Made by a program: the position numbers and the translations under genes
Assembly: GCA_030220185.1 (NCBI GenBank)
Contig: JASPKZ010009885.1
Location: forward strand, 1 to 64,000
Origin: Diploptera punctata
Taxonomy: Eukaryota; Arthropoda; Insecta; Blattodea; Blaberidae
DNA length: 64,000 bases
Direction of reading: 5' to 3'
The notes under the pieces: generated by a model
What the model was told of the DNA's origin: nothing
Database searches by the model: none
Seen by the model: the letters and a program-made list of their open reading frames with translations, nothing else
In this document: piece after piece, positions 10,581 through 20,908 of the stretch
Position numbering within the stretch: the stretch's first letter is position 1
Layout: each line of letters begins with the position of its first letter

Positions 10581-10594
10581 AATATCAGTCTTAA

Positions 10595-11029
10595 TTGAAA
10601 GACCTTTTAAAATCAGCAAAACAGGAAAAATTTACTAACTTCTTTCAGCCTTGCCTTGGAAATTGTTCAAAATCTCTCATTAATTGATTTTACTTTGATA
10701 ATTTTTACTTTAGTGTGAAACCTTGGAACATATCTCCTATATACCCATACAAATTACCATTCCATATTCACGGTTTCTGTATTCACGGCATTTTTGCAGG
10801 ATGTATCCCCGCCAAATAAGGAGCTTTTAGGAGAACATATATATACATATTTATTTATTTTATTTGTTTGATGGCGCTTGCAGCTGGTAACACATTTACT
10901 TGCATATGCCACCTTTTGAAATACTCCACAATACAAACCAATGTCACACTTTAAACAAAAATCTAGTTTGTAGCTTATTGTCTTAACCAATATACTATGG
11001 CGTGCACCGTATTGATGATAATAATTTAC
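10595..11029. other. Intron 5 sequence beside exon 5
   Basis: Non-coding. No repeat recognised apart from short homopolymer and TA runs. Confidence 0.5.
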
Positions 11030-11238
11030 CTTGAACAGGTCCAGATTCCATAATCTCATACATAACATCTTGTTCCTTGCCGAGGCGGTATGCAGGCCCT
11101 GTGCGGTACATTTCATGCCGTGGTGGGTTTGCAGGTGGACTGCATCGAGCTGTTAGCAGATTTGAACGTTTTGGCAGCCGACATTTCTCCACTATTCCTG
11201 TTCCTGCCGTGTAGGGGTAACATGGCTCATCCACCACC
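11030..11238 (-). CDS. Swim: TINAG-like exon 5
   Basis: A 209-base exon with acceptor aatgtgctgcag and donor CAAG|GTAAAT; enters phase 2 and leaves phase 1. It encodes the middle of the cathepsin-like domain: VVDEPCYPYTAGTG, a basic cysteine-containing stretch (EKCRLPKRSN), then YRTGPAYRLGKEQDVMYEIM and ESGPVQ. These match the CYPY and MxEIxxxGPVQ blocks of C1A proteins. The preceding intron (4,736 bp) contains PLE derivatives, nested SINEs in a LINE and a piggyBac-type MITE. Confidence 0.94.
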
Positions 11239-11315
11239 CTGCAGCACATTTACATTATAAGCACTCAAAATGATAATTCTACACATTTTTATCAAATTTC
11301 AAAACAATTACTTAA

Positions 11316-11617
11316 CCCATTCGCCTCAGAAGACGAGGTAGACTCGTCAGCAGTTAATGGCTTCAACTCTGACGACGAGGTACTCTCGCTGTTATATATT
11401 TTGCAATATTTTGTACATCCCTTGGCAGAGTAATCTTTGGTTAACATTTATGAATAGTAGAGGAATTTTTGTTTTTGTCTTCGCCCATATTGTGATCTCG
11501 AGTACCGTTATCTTTTGTTTGTTTTTTGAATGTCTGAAAATATACAATACAATTTATGGTAACTTAAATCCGGTTTCAGGGGAAATGCATTGAGAATTAA
11601 AATCTGATGCAAATGGG
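11316..11617. mobile_element. piggyBac-type MITE, copy 1
   Basis: A 302-bp element between TTAA duplications at 11312-11315 and 11618-11621. Ends are CCCATTCGCCTCAG and, inverted, CCCATTTGCATCAG. TTAA targets with CCC-beginning ends are the piggyBac hallmark. No transposase inside. A second copy lies inverted at 27095-27404. Confidence 0.85.
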
Positions 11618-12045
11618 TTAAAATCTTCTAATCATGGTGTTATTTTCCAATGGCTGCATTTTGCTTCTTCCTTCCCAATAAATAGAGACAAGTTTTCATT
11701 TTGTTGCAGTTCCTTGTTCAGTTTGATGCATTTAAACAGGTGTTATTTTCCCATCAATGAACCTGGTTACCTTTTAATTCTTGCAAAGAAAAAAAATTAT
11801 TTCATATTATGTTGAATTTCATTATTTTTAATAAATAAATACTAGCATGTAATCCTCAAAACATGGACTCTTACTTTAAGGAAGAAGAAAATATTATGGA
11901 TATTTGAGAATAAAATGCTTAAGAGAGATAGGTAGGTGAATGGAGAAAACTATATAATAATTATGGGAAACCAGATATAGTACAAACATTTAAAGCTCAT
12001 ATAATGCTGGGCAGTATATGTGGGAATGTAAGGACATTAAAACTT

Positions 12046-12430
12046 TTTTTTTGCAAATGCCCCAAGTTGTCTTTCGACATTCGTGGTGTTCTCTCCTGGC
12101 ATAGCGTACTTGTAACCCACTTCTGAGGTTGGGGTGCCTGGAAGGCAGGGTTGTGTTGCCCCAATGATATGATGGGTGATGATGATAGTGGTGTGCCACG
12201 AGAGTTCCTAATCCTAAGCTTAATCTAAGATGAATATGAATGATGAAGATTGCGATGGCCATATGATTTCGGGGACCGTTTGGGCCTTAAAGTTTTCCTG
12301 ACATTTGTCTTATACGTGAGGAAAAACCCCGATTAAAACCTCACCCAGAAAAACTGTCCCGACTGGGATCGAAGCCAGGCATTCTGTGTGACAAGGCAGC
12401 ATGCTACCTTGAGACCACAGCGGTGGACCA
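12046..12430 (-). repeat. Chimeric SINE (SINE-C head, SINE-B tail)
   Basis: Bounded by acattaaaactt at 12034-12045 and 12431-12442. On the minus strand it begins with the SINE-C tRNA-like head (gtccaccgctgtggtctcaa) and C body down to about 12245. It then changes into the SINE-B 3' half (ttaggattaggaactctc, gtgggttacaag, gacaacttgg) and ends in an A-rich tail. One duplication spans both parts, so they inserted as one molecule. Confidence 0.75.
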
Positions 12431-12534
12431 ACATTAAAACTTATTGTAGGAAAATTAGAGGGAATGTGGCTAGTAGAATGAGGTGGGAGAATAACACCAT
12501 GATTTCAGGGAGCTGGATTATACAGAATATCCAG

Positions 12535-12862
12535 CACCATAGCCGAGAGTTTAAGGCAATGATGCCTTGGCGCAAAATTATGGAACTTACACTGGTTTGA
12601 ATCTCCATGGGGAAAGAAATTTTCTCATGGAATTTTGGCCAGTATGGGATCACTGGCTACCCATTATCATGAGGAATTTGGATAACTATATTAAGTAATG
12701 CTTCCAGATTGAGAAAATCAGCTATAATGCTTGAGGGGCCTGAGATGCTGACTACATGTCATCCCTATATTGGTTGATTTATCATCCACCTCTGTGATTA
12801 ATGCATGTGAATGTGAGACCAGCACTTGCTTATATGTCAAATGCCTTGTAGGCATGTCGTAC
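12535..12862 (+). repeat. SINE-A in LINE-A
   Basis: tRNA-like head (catagccgagagtttaaggc), then the conserved ctccatggggaaagaaattt and tttctcatggaatttt, then catccacctctgtgatta and the end ggcatgtcgtacc. A near-repeat of attatacag flanks it in the LINE. Confidence 0.8.
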
Positions 12863-12975
12863 CATGGAGAATTATACAGGGAATGATTGGAAGTATTAGT
12901 TCAGGATAAGGATGTATGAAGAGCTTATGTCTATATAGCCATGATTCTCCATGTTTGGTAGCGCCACTGAGTTAA

Positions 12976-13320
12976 TTAGTTCCATCCATCCTATGGCTCT
13001 ACAGCCCAAGTCGGGCCCTAGCCTCCTCAATCACTTTCTCCATTCTTTCCTGTTCCTAGCCACCATCTTCCAATTCCTTACTACCAGAAGTGTAGTGGGG
13101 TCTACACATACTGTATCCTCCCATTGTCCCTCCTCATGGTTGAGCAACTGTCCTCATTCCTCCAAAATGCACCTCTAAAACTTTTCTAACTCTTCATTGT
13201 TCATCCATTCTTACCACATTACCAGCTAGTTAATCCTGTGCAATATCTGACATGTCTTGGTGCAGAGTTACAGGGCTTGTGCTGCTTTCCCATAGGGGAA
13301 GAAATTTTCTCACCTAGGAT
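12976..13320. repeat. Unassigned repeat fragment
   Basis: Pyrimidine-rich stretch starting ccatccatcctatggctcta, resembling the start of 31055-31100. Probably a decayed LINE or SINE 3' region. A short SINE-A-like piece (cataggggaagaaattttct) is at about 13290-13320. Confidence 0.4.
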
Positions 13321-13359
13321 TGTAAGGAATTTCATCCAAGTGATACATTATATGAAGCT

Positions 13360-13590
13360 GAAGTATGGGGTGTGAAACAAAAACTTGTGGTTATTGAAGT
13401 AGATTTTTAAGAAAAACAAGATCAGATAAAATATCAAACATCCAATTAACAGAAGTTATAGGTAGAGATACCAACAGTTAATGTGGTGTGGACACACAGA
13501 TAGGATGAACAACACAAGATGCCAAGGAAGATCTTATAAGGGAAACTTTCATTCATTGCATGTCGAAACCTACCTTGAAGTTCCTTCCAG
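13360..13590 (+). pseudogene. LINE-E fragment, heavily decayed
   Basis: Frames give IEVDF, then WTHR and PRKIL, matching the MxIEMDF(L/W)R...HVxRM...PRKI pattern of LINE C-termini; similar to 41110-41330. Confidence 0.5.
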
Positions 13591-14682
13591 AGAAGCATTA
13601 TGATGTACAAAGGCAGTGTCCAAAAAATTATCTGCCATTTTTAACTGCAAGGCACCAAATCTATCATTAGGGTCGAATTTATAAACGCATTAGACCGTAA
13701 AAGGCGTTCTCTGCTGAGAAAGTTTTATCCTAATACATTTTGCTTACTCAGAAATCTATTCATGCGATAATAATTGTAAGCTACCTGACGAGGTAACTTA
13801 AGATCATAGCTCAAGATAGAAACTTATCGTGAGAATCCCGAAGGGAACCGATGGTAACCAATGTAGTTTGAAACTTTGTCGTTTTATCCAAGATGTCGGA
13901 CTTTGAAGACTTCGATCATGTTTTTGGTATACGCGGAGAAGAGGAATTTGATAGAGTCTACCAAAGAATTCAACTGGAAGAACAGGAGAATCGGCATAAT
14001 ATTGCGCAATGCAGACGTCGTTGTATATGGTATTATTTGCGGGACACAAGCGTAAATGCGTTCCTCTATAGCAGACGAAAATAACGGAAGTGGTTTTATC
14101 GCTGAGAATTCTGGGTAATTCGTTGCCAATATTACAAAAACGTCGACTTTCATGCATGACCGGTAAGTCGGCTGTTAATTCAATCTCAGCAATTGCTCAC
14201 GGTGAGTCAGCTCATCAGTTTTTGGAAGTAATTTGAGTAGAGACTAATGTATTTACATGCGGCCCTTAAACTATAGGCAAGTAATACAACATCTGAATTG
14301 GTAGATTGGATAGCCCTCACTACCTGCTGTCAGTGCCGCATCTCACTTCATTTCACTCTGCTCTTACTCATGCAAGGAGAGCATCTGCTCAATATAGTGC
14401 TGGATTCTACCTTTGATTTCTGTGCTTTGCAGTTAAAAATGGAAGATAATTTTTTGGACACAGCCTTGGTTCATCATAATGCTTTTCTGGGAGAAATTTC
14501 AAGGTACATTTCACAATGCAATGGTTGACAGTTCCCTGTTTAGAATGGATATCACCAGGGAGAAATATATTGAGATGACCTAAACACAGTTGGTAGAATG
14601 ATTATCAGGAAGTCATGAAAGAGAATAGATTGCAAGAAAAGAATACTGTATATCTCGGCAGATAAGGCAACCTTCAGATAAG
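13591..14682. other. Intron 4 sequence with a small ORF
   Basis: No repeat recognised. A 63-codon plus-strand ORF (13893-14084; begins MSDFEDFDHVFGIRGEEEFD) is acidic at its start and basic at its end. It resembles the opening of some transposase or nuclease genes, but I cannot assign it and it may be chance. Confidence 0.35.
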
Positions 14683-14695
14683 ATGAAGTATAGAT

Positions 14696-15070
14696 ACTTA
14701 TTGTAAGAATTCTCACTATGGTATATTCGTTAAGGTAGAATTTTTTATCACCCACCTCATATTGTTCTATTTTTTGTTTGACGTTGTAATTAAGCTTACT
14801 GAAGAACTTTTCTTCTAAATTTTCCCAACAAAATTCGCCAATGTATTTTGAAATTTTCAAATGCAAAAGTACAATTGAGTGTCGAAATTGCTTATTTTTT
14901 CGTAATATTTGTTCTTCTCCATTTTCAAAACTTTCTTTTCTAAAATGGTTTGTTGTAGGCTACCATTGTCTTTGATTATTCCTCTTACGAAATTTGATAA
15001 AATGCTTAATTTAAGGCATTCATTAATGAATTAGAACAATATGAGATGAGTGATAAAAAATTCTACCTTA
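14696..15070. mobile_element. Deleted PLE-2 family derivative
   Basis: A 13-bp duplication atgaagtatagat at 14683-14695 and 15071-15083 flanks a 375-bp insert. Its ends are the inverted terminal sequence of PLE-2 (ttaaggtagaa...tcatattgttct), with an internal piece on the minus strand reading KVLKMEKNKYYEKISNFDTQ before stops. No hammerhead-like core remains. Confidence 0.8.
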
Positions 15071-15083
15071 ATGAAGTATAGAT

Positions 15084-15974
15084 TTTTGGCAAAGTTTTAT
15101 AGTTTTAGCAGATATCTGTCCTATAAGACGACCCCCAAGCTATCAACGGCCTATGAATTTAGTTTAGATCAGCGATCATTACTGGCTTACTGTATAGCAT
15201 ATACAAAATTATTGTATTCATAATTTTTCAAATTAAATTTTATGTTATATATTGTTAATATTTTAACCCCTCATTATGATAAATAAATACATTTTATTTT
15301 CATTCAACCAACAACACTGCTACACTTTCGATAAGTTGTACTAGCATGAGAGATGAGACCTGTCACATGGAAGGCGGTAGAGGGGAAAGGAGATTGTTAT
15401 GATAAGGAAGGAAGACTTGCCGCATGAGAAATTTCTTATTATGCTACTATCAAACCCAAAGATATAAGTTATCTGCATATTTAAATGTTATACAGTGCCC
15501 TTTGCATCATGCATAGTAATAATAACACTATATTAATAATTAAAAGAAATAACGCAATATAAGCAATAATGTCCATGTTTATTTACTGCACAAAACAGAC
15601 TGCAAAAGAATTGAATAACCGGATGTTTTCAGGACTGGTTTGATAGTAGCTGTACTCATGGGGATTCACTAAGTCTCAGTTCCTCCCCCCACATGTCAAC
15701 TGATCGGTTTGTGAGGATTTTGTAGGATTTTAAATACATTGGTGAGTTATTTTTTCATTTTATAATGGTTTTAATTTATACAAATTTCAATCTAATTTTT
15801 TTGTATCTGTCTAATAAGATTTTGGGGGCTTTTTTTTATGGTTCAACTATCGTCTTATCTGCTGAGATATATGGTACTTACATAAAAGAAAATGTAAATT
15901 GGGAACAGAGAAACAACACCAGTTGTAACAATCTGTTGAATAAAAAGTAATTTGTAAAATTATTATAATATTAC
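15084..15974. other. Intron 4 sequence beside exon 4
   Basis: AT-rich, non-coding. Nothing recognised. Confidence 0.5.
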
Positions 15975-16270
15975 CCAAACTTGCGAAGGAATTGCCAGGC
16001 TCTGTCTAGGTGACCTCCCTTGCACCCACGCTGCCCTCTGTTGTTGCACGTGAGTAAGTGTTGGGCAGACAGCTGCACTTTCTCCACTCCTCGCGACATG
16101 ATACCAAACCTGTCAGATGCGACTGCAGCCGTGGACACTGCCCAAGAAGACCCGCACCACCCCTGGTCTTTGATTCCTTCCACAAACCCCGGCCATTTGC
16201 TGCGAGCATCAAAACTGCGTGGAATCCTCTTTGGATCGTACATCGGAGTTACAGGCAACATCCTCATCAC
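15975..16270 (-). CDS. Swim: TINAG-like exon 4, pseudo-catalytic core
   Basis: A 296-base exon with acceptor tttctttgcacag and donor TTTGG|GTAATA, starting in phase 0. It encodes the start of a papain-fold (peptidase C1A) domain: IPRSFDARSKWPG, then KDQGWCGSSWAVSTAAVA, then LLTCNN and GCKGGHLDRAW. The oxyanion Gln is kept (about residue 209), but the catalytic Cys of the usual CGSCW motif is Ser (about residue 215). That change is characteristic of the TINAG/Swim group, so the product is expected to be a non-peptidase cathepsin-like protein. The GCxGG block and disulfide cysteines are intact, so the fold is probably maintained. No stop or frameshift is seen. Confidence 0.95.
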
Positions 16271-16339
16271 CTGTGCAAAGAAATAAATTTATTTTCTTCA
16301 CCTAAATTATACAGTATTTATAATTTTTTTTATTCAAGT

Positions 16340-16440
16340 CTGCCATGCTGGCTGAAGTGGTAGCATGTCTACTTCCTGACTTGTGGGCCCAGTTCAATAT
16401 CCAGCAGGGTTGAAAATTTTAATTGTAAAATTTATTAAAT
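16340..16440 (+). repeat. tRNA-like SINE head
   Basis: gctggctgaagtggtagcat and a weak B-box (agttcaatatcc) followed by attaaattaa runs. A partial, diverged SINE. Confidence 0.45.
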
Positions 16441-16454
16441 TAATAAATAAGGTG

Positions 16455-16620
16455 AATCTGGAATCATCATAGTTCAAGGCCTCTTCTGGCACATCACCAC
16501 TTCTTATACCATCGGGGCAGTATAACACCATCTTCCAGGTGCCCCAACCTCAGAAGTGGGTTACAATTAGCCATGCCAGGAGAGAATACCAGAAATACCA
16601 TAATGACAACTTGGTTAAAA
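16455..16620 (+). repeat. SINE-B 3' half
   Basis: Matches the SINE-B body: aggtgccccaacctcagaag, gtgggttacaa, gccaggagagaata, acaacttgg, with an A-rich end. Confidence 0.75.
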
Positions 16621-16667
16621 AGAATTTGAATGATTTTTTTATTATTCATTTCATACATCTCAATGAT

Positions 16668-17107
16668 GGATAAATCATATTTGACTAGAAAAATTATACG
16701 CTCAGGGGACTCGAACCCAGGACTTTTGACTTTCTAGACCAATGCTCTACCGATTGAGCTATTTGGGCAGGTTCCAATCTAATTGTAAATATTTCTCTTA
16801 TATACATTGTCAATTCCCGCACACCAAATGCTATGAAACCTTTGCTTCTATCTTTGCAAATGGCAGCTTCTTTATTAAGAAGACATTTATTTGGGAATTT
16901 TATATTACATTATATAGCCAGTATGGCTTTATTCAATGTTTTTATTATTAATTTTATACTTCTCAATGGTGTGTGGGAATTGACAACATATATAAGAGAA
17001 AAATTTGTATTTAGTTTGGAACTTGCCCAGATAGCTCAGTCCGTATAACATTGGTCTAGAAAGCCAAAGGTCCTGGGTTTGAGCATATAATTTTTCTCGT
17101 CAAATAT
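16668..17107. repeat. Inverted pair of SINE-E copies
   Basis: Minus copy about 16668-16830 and plus copy about 16965-17107, each with a tRNA-like head (gcccaaatagctcaatcggt / gcccagatagctcagtccgt; B-box gggttcgagtcc / gggtttgagcat) and the same upstream sequence ggaattgacaa. They form a hairpin with a loop of about 135 bp inside intron 3. Confidence 0.75.
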
Positions 17108-17294
17108 GAAAATTTTGAATATTTTCATAAAAATTATTGTCTGTTGTTATACTGTTACATTTCCATCACAGTGCATCTCCATGTACTTTTGTTCTATATT
17201 TATGTCTAAACCAGTTTCCTTGCAGCAATTCTTGCTGCCTTATTACCATTATTTCTCATTATGCTGACATAATTGGCTTAGGCTAAAACCTAAA

Positions 17295-17590
17295 AGGTAA
17301 AGTGATCCCACTACAGGTCTTAGGAGACCCTTGGGGTAATAGATTGTTGAGGTTCCCATATTTCTAGATAATCGACAAGACATCTCAACTAGGCTGTCAG
17401 CCCTGGTGATGGTCACCTTTATCCCAGAACAAGTGTCTGGTACTCATTTCAAATAGGGGCTTATTCGATCCCAGGGTCATGGTGGTGCCTGAAAGTTTAG
17501 GCCAGTTTAAAATTCTTGATTCCACTGGGACTCGAACCTGACTTTCTGATTGTACCATACACTTATTGTCTTAACCCTCTATACCTACAG
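17295..17590 (-). repeat. SINE-D
   Basis: Promoter at the right (B-box aggttcgagtccc in reverse), body as at 6525-6830. It lies about 70 bp from exon 3. Confidence 0.8.
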
Positions 17591-17661
17591 CGTGAACTTA
17601 GGAAAACCAGTGAACATTATACCTAGTTCCAGATTGTTCTTAATAATTTTCAGTCACTTAC

Positions 17662-17860
17662 TGTTTGTTGTGGTAACAATGTGCCCAGTCGTAGCGAAAT
17701 TCCTTCATCCAGACTATGACCCCAGAACTGTGACTGGTTGCTTGCTTGCCAGGTCACTCGCTGTCCCGGGGAATTTATTCTTGATATTAAATCTTGTTCG
17801 ATGAGACATTCGTTTGTTTCACAAATCAGATCAACTTTATTGTCAAACAGTTGACACAAA
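17662..17860 (-). CDS. Swim: TINAG-like exon 3
   Basis: A 199-base exon with acceptor tttgtattgcag and donor ACA|GTAAGTG; enters phase 2 and leaves phase 0. It completes the cysteine module (CLCQLF...LICETNECL) and then carries a family signature seen here as NQSQFWGHSLDEG followed by RLGTLLP, equivalent to the NYSQFWG...LEDG...RLGT stretch of TINAG proteins before the protease-like domain. NQS is a possible glycosylation site. Upstream in frame an open run continues into the intron, but the acceptor and phase place the start at 17860. A SINE-D copy sits just downstream in the intron. Confidence 0.93.
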
Positions 17861-17949
17861 CTGCAATACAAATTACATAATTTATTGTAATTTTTGTTAT
17901 TATTAGCAGACTTCAATAAATGGGATCTGAAACTAATGAATCATATAAA

Positions 17950-18080
17950 TGTGGAACTACATTCATGATTACCAAACAAATTGGCAGGAACATCTTAACA
18001 GAATGTCTAGAACAAGAATACCTAGAGCCATAAAACATATGGCAAGGGATCATTGGGCCATCCCAAGAAGAGATGACTCG
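17950..18080 (+). pseudogene. LINE-B C-terminal scrap
   Basis: DYQTNWQEHLNRMSRTRIPR matches the YxxxWxxHLxRMxxxRIPR block of LINE-B. Confidence 0.7.
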
Positions 18081-18144
18081 AGATCATCAGCATTCCATTC
18101 AGACTGTAACACTTCTTCTAGGACTAACACATCAAAGTATTATT

Positions 18145-19065
18145 ATTCATTACTAGCTAATACTCGGCGTGTGCTGCTATGCCTAAATAAATGAAAATTT
18201 ATGTTTAGTTCAATAAGTAAAAGGAAAAATAATTATAAATTTATATTTTTTAGATACCCGTGCCGATTACCCGGAGTTGCCTGGGAATGAGCTGAAATAC
18301 GAAAATTAATGTGTTTTATATTCAGTTAAATAAGTAAAAGGAAAAATTTATATTGTGATTATTTTTAGATACCCCTTGCTGTTTACCCGGCGTTGTCCAG
18401 GAATCTACTCATCGCGATCTTCTTGGCATAAATGAGCTGAAAGACAAAAATTAATGTAGGCCTACTTCTTATGATTAGTTGAATAAGTAAAATGAAAAAT
18501 AATTATAAATGTATATCATAATTATTTTAAGATTCCCCGTGCTGATTACCCGGTGTTGCCCGGGAATATACTCATCTCGATCTTCTTGGCATAAATGAGC
18601 TAAAAATAAAAATTGTTATTGTGAGTTATCCGTAATAGAATACCCGTCATGTGCTGCTATGCTTGCACAGGAATCTATGTACTTTGTCTCAATCTTCTTG
18701 GCATCAATGAAAGACAAAAATGGTTATTGTGAGTTATCCGTAAGAGATAAACATATGCTGTTGCAGACTTTTTTGTAGAGCTTTTTGAGATATTCAATTC
18801 TGTGTATACTAATTTTGTGTATTTGTTATGGTTTAGGCAGTGTAAGCCATTTAAGCATCCAAAGAGCTACTTTTTTCACGTTTTCCACTACAAAGGGCAA
18901 TTTTTAAGGGTGTAGGAGTTGAGTATCACAACTCTCTTATATCCTATGTTCATCCCGGGAATCTCCTGAACATTTTACAAAAAGCCCCATCACAATCAGA
19001 TCAACAGTATGGCTGTGCATAAAGTACGAACAAACAAACATTCATTTTTTATATATTAGATTTAG
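18145..19065. repeat. Degenerate tandem repeat with cccggcgttg blocks
   Basis: Three to four diverged units of roughly 170-190 bp share tacccggNgttgccNgggaa, ctcgatcttcttggcat and aaataagtaaaaNgaaaaat. It opens with attactagctaatactcgg and closes with ttatatattag. An old dispersed element of unknown class with internal duplication; no ORF. Confidence 0.65.
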
Positions 19066-19164
19066 CAGGTTTTATAATAGATCACATTATGTTATTTTAC
19101 TGCATTAAAATTCCAGACAATGTTCGTAAATAATATGTCAAAGTTAGTTTTATATCACTGTTGC

Positions 19165-19880
19165 CCACCACTGTGGTCATGCAGTGGGCCCAGGTTCGAA
19201 TCCCAGTCGGGACAAGCTTCCTAGGTGAGGTTTTTTCGGGGTTTTTCCTCACCTGTAAGGCAAATGTCAGGAAGCTTTGAGGCCCAAATGGTCCCCGAAG
19301 CATCATCTGGCCATCATCATATGAGTATCATCCATGGTGTGGAAAGCAACGGGAAGCTACCACACCTATAATTCCCTAGTAAAGCTGTAAAACTTATACT
19401 TCTTCATTACATGTATCCAGCCTCAGCTGATGACACAAATCCATTGCATACTTATGCTATAAGTTGCAATGTGACCGCACCTGAACATGCAGCTTATGTG
19501 TGCATTCAAAGTGAGTGCCCATGAGGTTAAAATAAAGAGATATAGGAAAGACAGAAATGAACCCTTCGGCCTTGAATACTCTAATACCATCAGGGCCGAA
19601 GAAAATAAGAGGTCACACAAGGGAGACTGGATAGGAAAGTAAAAAGAGAGATCTGGTACTAGAAAAGGAAAAAAATACCAGATCGGTTAAAGATAAAAGT
19701 AAGGAGCAAAACACAAGTAAGTGGAAGCGATGTTTTGCTCAGCTTGGGCACCTTGTGGTTGCCATTCACATATCCTCTAGATGGGGACCCCCTGAGGGTA
19801 GTAAAGCTGTAAAACATAGCATGAAAATGCTATGATAAGACCTGCCCTAGGGCAGAACATTGTAAATAAAAACATCTCTA
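19165..19880 (+). repeat. SINE-C interrupted by repeat X
   Basis: SINE-C 5' part at 19165-19393 and 3' part at 19800-19880. The break carries a 16-bp duplication agtaaagctgtaaaac (19378-19393 and 19800-19815). Confidence 0.8.
19394..19799 (-). repeat. Repeat X inserted in SINE-C
   Basis: Diverged X copy. The left edge has a TTC-rich start (the inverse of its GAA tail). The right edge is the X 5' end, inverse of the ccctcaggggtcc type. Shares aaaacacaagtaagtggaag and cttgggcaccttgtgg with the other copies. Confidence 0.75.
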
Positions 19881-19929
19881 TTGACTTGCATCCCAATATA
19901 TCTGTCACTCTATTGAGTTTACAATAAGT

Positions 19930-20075
19930 AACAATTTTAGATTGAGAAAACCAACTGTGGAACCACATTTGATTCCTACACTGGCCTCCTCTGTGATTGA
20001 CACTTGTGGATTTGAATACAGCAGCTGGCTGGTAGACCAAGGTCTTCTATGTCTGTTGCAGTATAAAGTATAGAT
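19930..20075 (+). repeat. SINE-A 3' fragment
   Basis: cctctgtgattgacacttg and gctggctggtagaccaagg match the SINE-A 3' region. Confidence 0.6.
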
Positions 20076-20327
20076 TTAATTGATATGCAGTGCTGCCCCC
20101 TAACAAGCTTCTGTTTCTACCCCTGCCATGAATTATACTTACTGAAGACTAGAAAAATAGCAGGAAGTACCAACATAAGCACTGCCACTTAGAATATAAA
20201 AACCTGCGACAAGTGAATTTGTCATGTAAGTAATAATTATGCATTGCAATTTTAAAAAAATTCTTGGCCTCTCTATGTTGTGTTTGACACTGCTTTACAG
20301 CCATCCTGTAGAAGCTATTTAACTTAC

Positions 20328-20391
20328 CATTGGTTGCAGTTAACCTTGACACCTTTTCCATATTGGTAATATTGGCCATCACGATAACAAC
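20328..20391 (-). CDS. Swim: TINAG-like exon 2
   Basis: A 64-base exon between acceptor cattttag and donor ATG|GTAAGT, entering in phase 1 and leaving in phase 2. Joined to exon 1 it reads SCYRDGQYYQYGKGVKVNCNQ, and the split codon with exon 3 gives Cys. It matches the CxxDGxxY...CNxC segment between the somatomedin-B-like and protease-like parts of TINAG proteins. The preceding intron is 8,626 bp and filled with SINEs, LINEs, PLE fragments and MITEs. The exon is tiny and easily missed; both splice sites and the phases fit. Confidence 0.88.
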
Positions 20392-20544
20392 CTAAAATGA
20401 AAATTGAACACAAATGTCATCAGTAAGGAGCGAAGTTATATATGCTCTATAATTTGTAAAATATGCATGGAAATATGTTCAAAAAAGTTATAAAATATGT
20501 AACTAAAATATCCACACAATATTCATATATTTTATTGGTTTTGA

Positions 20545-20690
20545 TGGTCTAGGTGTAAGTTACTTGCCTCTAGTCCCAACTCAGCTGGGTTCGATGGTTT
20601 TTTAGGATGGAAAAATACAAGGAGAAATCTTTCAGGAAAAACTTTAAGCCTTGGATACTGCTGAGTCTGAGGCATTTTTTTTTAGGATCA
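20545..20690 (+). repeat. SINE-F 5' fragment
   Basis: Head gatggtctaggtgtaagtta, B-box-like gctgggttcgatgg, then aggatggaaaaataca, matching the minus-strand SINE-F copies at 30225-30595 and 57835-58135. It lies in intron 1 near exon 2. Confidence 0.65.
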
Positions 20691-20905
20691 ATATGAAAAA
20701 TGCCTTATATTTCTACATTTGGAGTTCCTCTTTTCCCTTTGAGATTAAGATATAATTCATTAAACAATGATGTTTTTATTATCGATTTAACATTTCTCAA
20801 TGAAAGATAAATTTAACAAGTTTATTTAGGATCAATATGATATTTGCCTTATATTTCTACATTTGGAGTTTGTTTTTTTTTTTTCCTTTTGAGATTAGAA
20901 TATAA
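20683..20905. repeat. Direct duplication
   Basis: aggatcaatatgaNNNNtgcc, ttatatttctacatttggag and ccNtttgagatta occur twice (about 20690-20760 and 20826-20905), about 145 bp apart. Confidence 0.6.
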
Positions 20906-20908
20906 TTA

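Larger units (their letters stand above)
11862..12975 (+). mobile_element. LINE-A copy interrupted by two SINEs
   Basis: LINE-A pieces at 11862-12045, 12431-12530 and 12868-12975 are collinear. The first gap is a chimeric SINE with a 12-bp duplication; the second is SINE-A. The pieces contain the inverses and forms of gagaataaaatgctt, gtgggagaataac and the 3' end cactgagttaattagtt. Confidence 0.75.

Noticed and set aside
16688..16772. Possible tRNA gene (tagctcaatcggtagagca)
   Set aside because: Part of SINE-E: other copies share upstream and downstream sequence, and the acceptor stem does not pair well.
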